In this document: positions 5,487 to 6,059 of the stretch, piece after piece
How positions within the stretch are numbered: the first letter of the stretch is position 1
Layout: each line of letters starts with the position of its first letter
Assembly: GCA_910583925.1 (NCBI GenBank)
Contig: CAJTZJ010000032.1
Coordinates: forward strand, 1-6,059
Source: an uncultured Eubacterium sp.
GTDB lineage: Bacteria > Bacillota > Clostridia > Oscillospirales > Acutalibacteraceae
Direction of reading: 5' to 3'
Length of the DNA stretch: 6,059 nucleotides
The notes under the pieces: generated by a model
Told to the model about the DNA's origin: nothing
What the model saw: the letters and a program-made list of their open reading frames with translations, nothing else
Databases searched by the model: none
Position numbers and translations under genes: made by a program

Positions 5487-5518
5487 TTTGTGCCTAATTC
5501 TGAAAAACACTTCCTTTG
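5487..5518 (+). promoter_or_regulatory. Promoter P2 of the second NVEALA locus
   Basis: TTTG (5487-5490), 20-bp spacer, then TTCCTTTG (5511-5518), one base from TAnnTTTG. Transcription would begin near 5525, leaving a leader of about 13 nt before ATG 5538. Spacer length equals that of P1. Confidence 0.65.
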
Positions 5519-5537
5519 CGACAAAATAATAAAAACG

Positions 5538-5762
5538 ATGAGAAAAATATTTTTGATGGTTTTGGTAGTAGCAGGTATGACTGCTATGTTTGGTAAGTTT
5601 TCAAATAAAGAGAAACTTGTGGATAACTTGCTTTTGGAAAATATAGAGGCTTTGGCTTCCGGTGAAGGGGGAGGCACATGGTGCGTAGGTACTGGGTGTA
5701 CTCATTGTCCGGCAACAGGAGAGAGGGTTGCTTATATAAAAGAACCCTATAATTTGAAGTAG
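5538..5762 (+). CDS. NVEALA-family small exported Cys peptide, second type
   Basis: The start at ATG 5538 (74 residues) gives a signal-like N-terminus: MRKIF then a Val/Leu/Ala/Met core to about residue 18. An in-frame ATG at 5484 lies inside the promoter and is rejected. The hallmark appears as ENIEALA (residues 34-40), followed by SGEGGG and a tail with C49, C54 and C57 in WCVGTGCTHCP, ending ATGERVAYIKEPYNLK. The tail differs from that of the peptide at 454, with a CxxC in place of four spread Cys, so the two are paralogues with distinct mature parts. Its stop codon is only 5 nt before the next ATG, so the two genes are surely cotranscribed and probably translationally coupled to the thioredoxin-like lipoprotein. 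Function is unknown; exported and likely processed. Confidence 0.85.
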   Translation: MRKIFLMVLVVAGMTAMFGKFSNKEKLVDNLLLENIEALASGEGGGTWCVGTGCTHCPATGERVAYIKEPYNLK

Positions 5763-5767
5763 TTCTT

Positions 5768-6059
5768 ATGAAATGTTTTTCTTTACTATTGCTTCTTATC
5801 CTTTTCCCTTCCTGCAAGGAATCTGAGAAAGAAAAAATCGCTCGTTTGGTTGAGAAATGGGAGGGGAAAGAAATTTTCTTTCCTTCCCGTTCCGTCTTTA
5901 CCATTCAAGGGAAGGATACGGTGTCTTTTTCTTTATCGGATGCGGATTATAAGGTGGTGACTTATATTGATTCGGTGGGCTGTACCAGTTGCAAATTACA
6001 ACTGCCTCGCTGGAAACAGTTTATGCAGGAAGTGGATTCAACGCTGAACCGTCCGGTTT
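5768..6059 (+). CDS. Thioredoxin-like lipoprotein, 5' part only
   Basis: The first 97 codons are present; the gene runs off the window. MKCFS, a Leu-rich core and LFPSC give a lipoprotein signal with the lipid-bearing Cys at 16; Pro at -2 is uncommon. After a charged linker (KESEKEKIARLVEKWEGKEI) comes a beta strand YKVVTYID and then SVGCTSCKLQLPRWKQFM, with C72 and C75 as a CxxC. A strand leading into CxxC followed by a helix is the thioredoxin-fold active site. GCTSC and the short domain suggest a Bacteroidetes TlpA/redoxin-like lipoprotein facing the periplasm. The cis-Pro loop that would confirm the fold lies beyond the window. Coupled to a Cys peptide just upstream, it could oxidise, reduce or carry that peptide; this is inference. 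Confidence 0.75.
   Translation, partial: MKCFSLLLLLILFPSCKESEKEKIARLVEKWEGKEIFFPSRSVFTIQGKDTVSFSLSDADYKVVTYIDSVGCTSCKLQLPRWKQFMQEVDSTLNRPV

Noticed and set aside
5584..5904. Minus-strand frame of 106 codons opposite the second NVEALA gene
   Set aside because: It runs antisense to two clear genes and has no recognisable protein features.
1..6059. tRNA, rRNA, complete insertion sequence or transposase
   Set aside because: No tRNA-like cloverleaf, rRNA sequence, transposase frame or flanking target duplications were recognised on either strand.

Overview
The window looks like a chromosomal accessory region of a gut Bacteroides or Phocaeicola species. The evidence is the set of families (NVEALA peptides, a BF3164-type 6-bladed propeller lipoprotein, a DUF4221-like lipoprotein, an S26 signal peptidase tail), the AT-rich leaders with weak Shine-Dalgarno sites, and promoters of the Bacteroidota type (TTTG at about -33, TAnnTTTG at about -7). 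The genus is inferred from recognition only.

Layout. Positions 1-128 hold the C-terminus of a signal peptidase I. Positions 129-453 are non-coding and contain a possible hairpin, an array of four 11-bp repeats (241-280), a promoter (288-319) and a leader of about 130 nt. A first locus on the + strand follows: an intact Cys-rich NVEALA peptide (454-687), a propeller lipoprotein (765-1796), a broken NVEALA copy (1898-1966), a second lipoprotein (2082-3230) and a third NVEALA copy cut after nine codons (3327-3353). Positions 3354-4421 are scar tissue: an antisense gene-start fragment, a decayed ORF, a truncated MarR-like regulator fragment, a palindromic 22-bp repeat element and a terminator-like hairpin. 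Then comes a minus-strand membrane-anchored winged-helix regulator (4422-5378). Divergent from it, a second locus begins: another 11-bp repeat array (5452-5479), a promoter (5487-5518), a second NVEALA peptide (5538-5762) and a thioredoxin-like lipoprotein that runs off the end (5768-6059).

How it may work together. The two NVEALA promoters share an unusual geometry: 11-bp tandem repeats (TTTAAGG / TTTTAGG core), exactly 7 bp to a TTTG, then exactly 20 bp to a -7-like box. Eleven-bp direct repeats abutting the -35 region are the classical binding pattern of OmpR/PhoB-type winged helices, and the only DNA-binding protein of that class here is the membrane regulator encoded beside one array. 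The simplest model, which is inference, is that a one-component transmembrane regulator senses something in the periplasm. It would then activate two units encoding exported Cys-containing peptides with partner lipoproteins (propellers in one, a CxxC redox protein in the other). A signal peptidase gene ends just upstream. The function of NVEALA peptides is not known to me.
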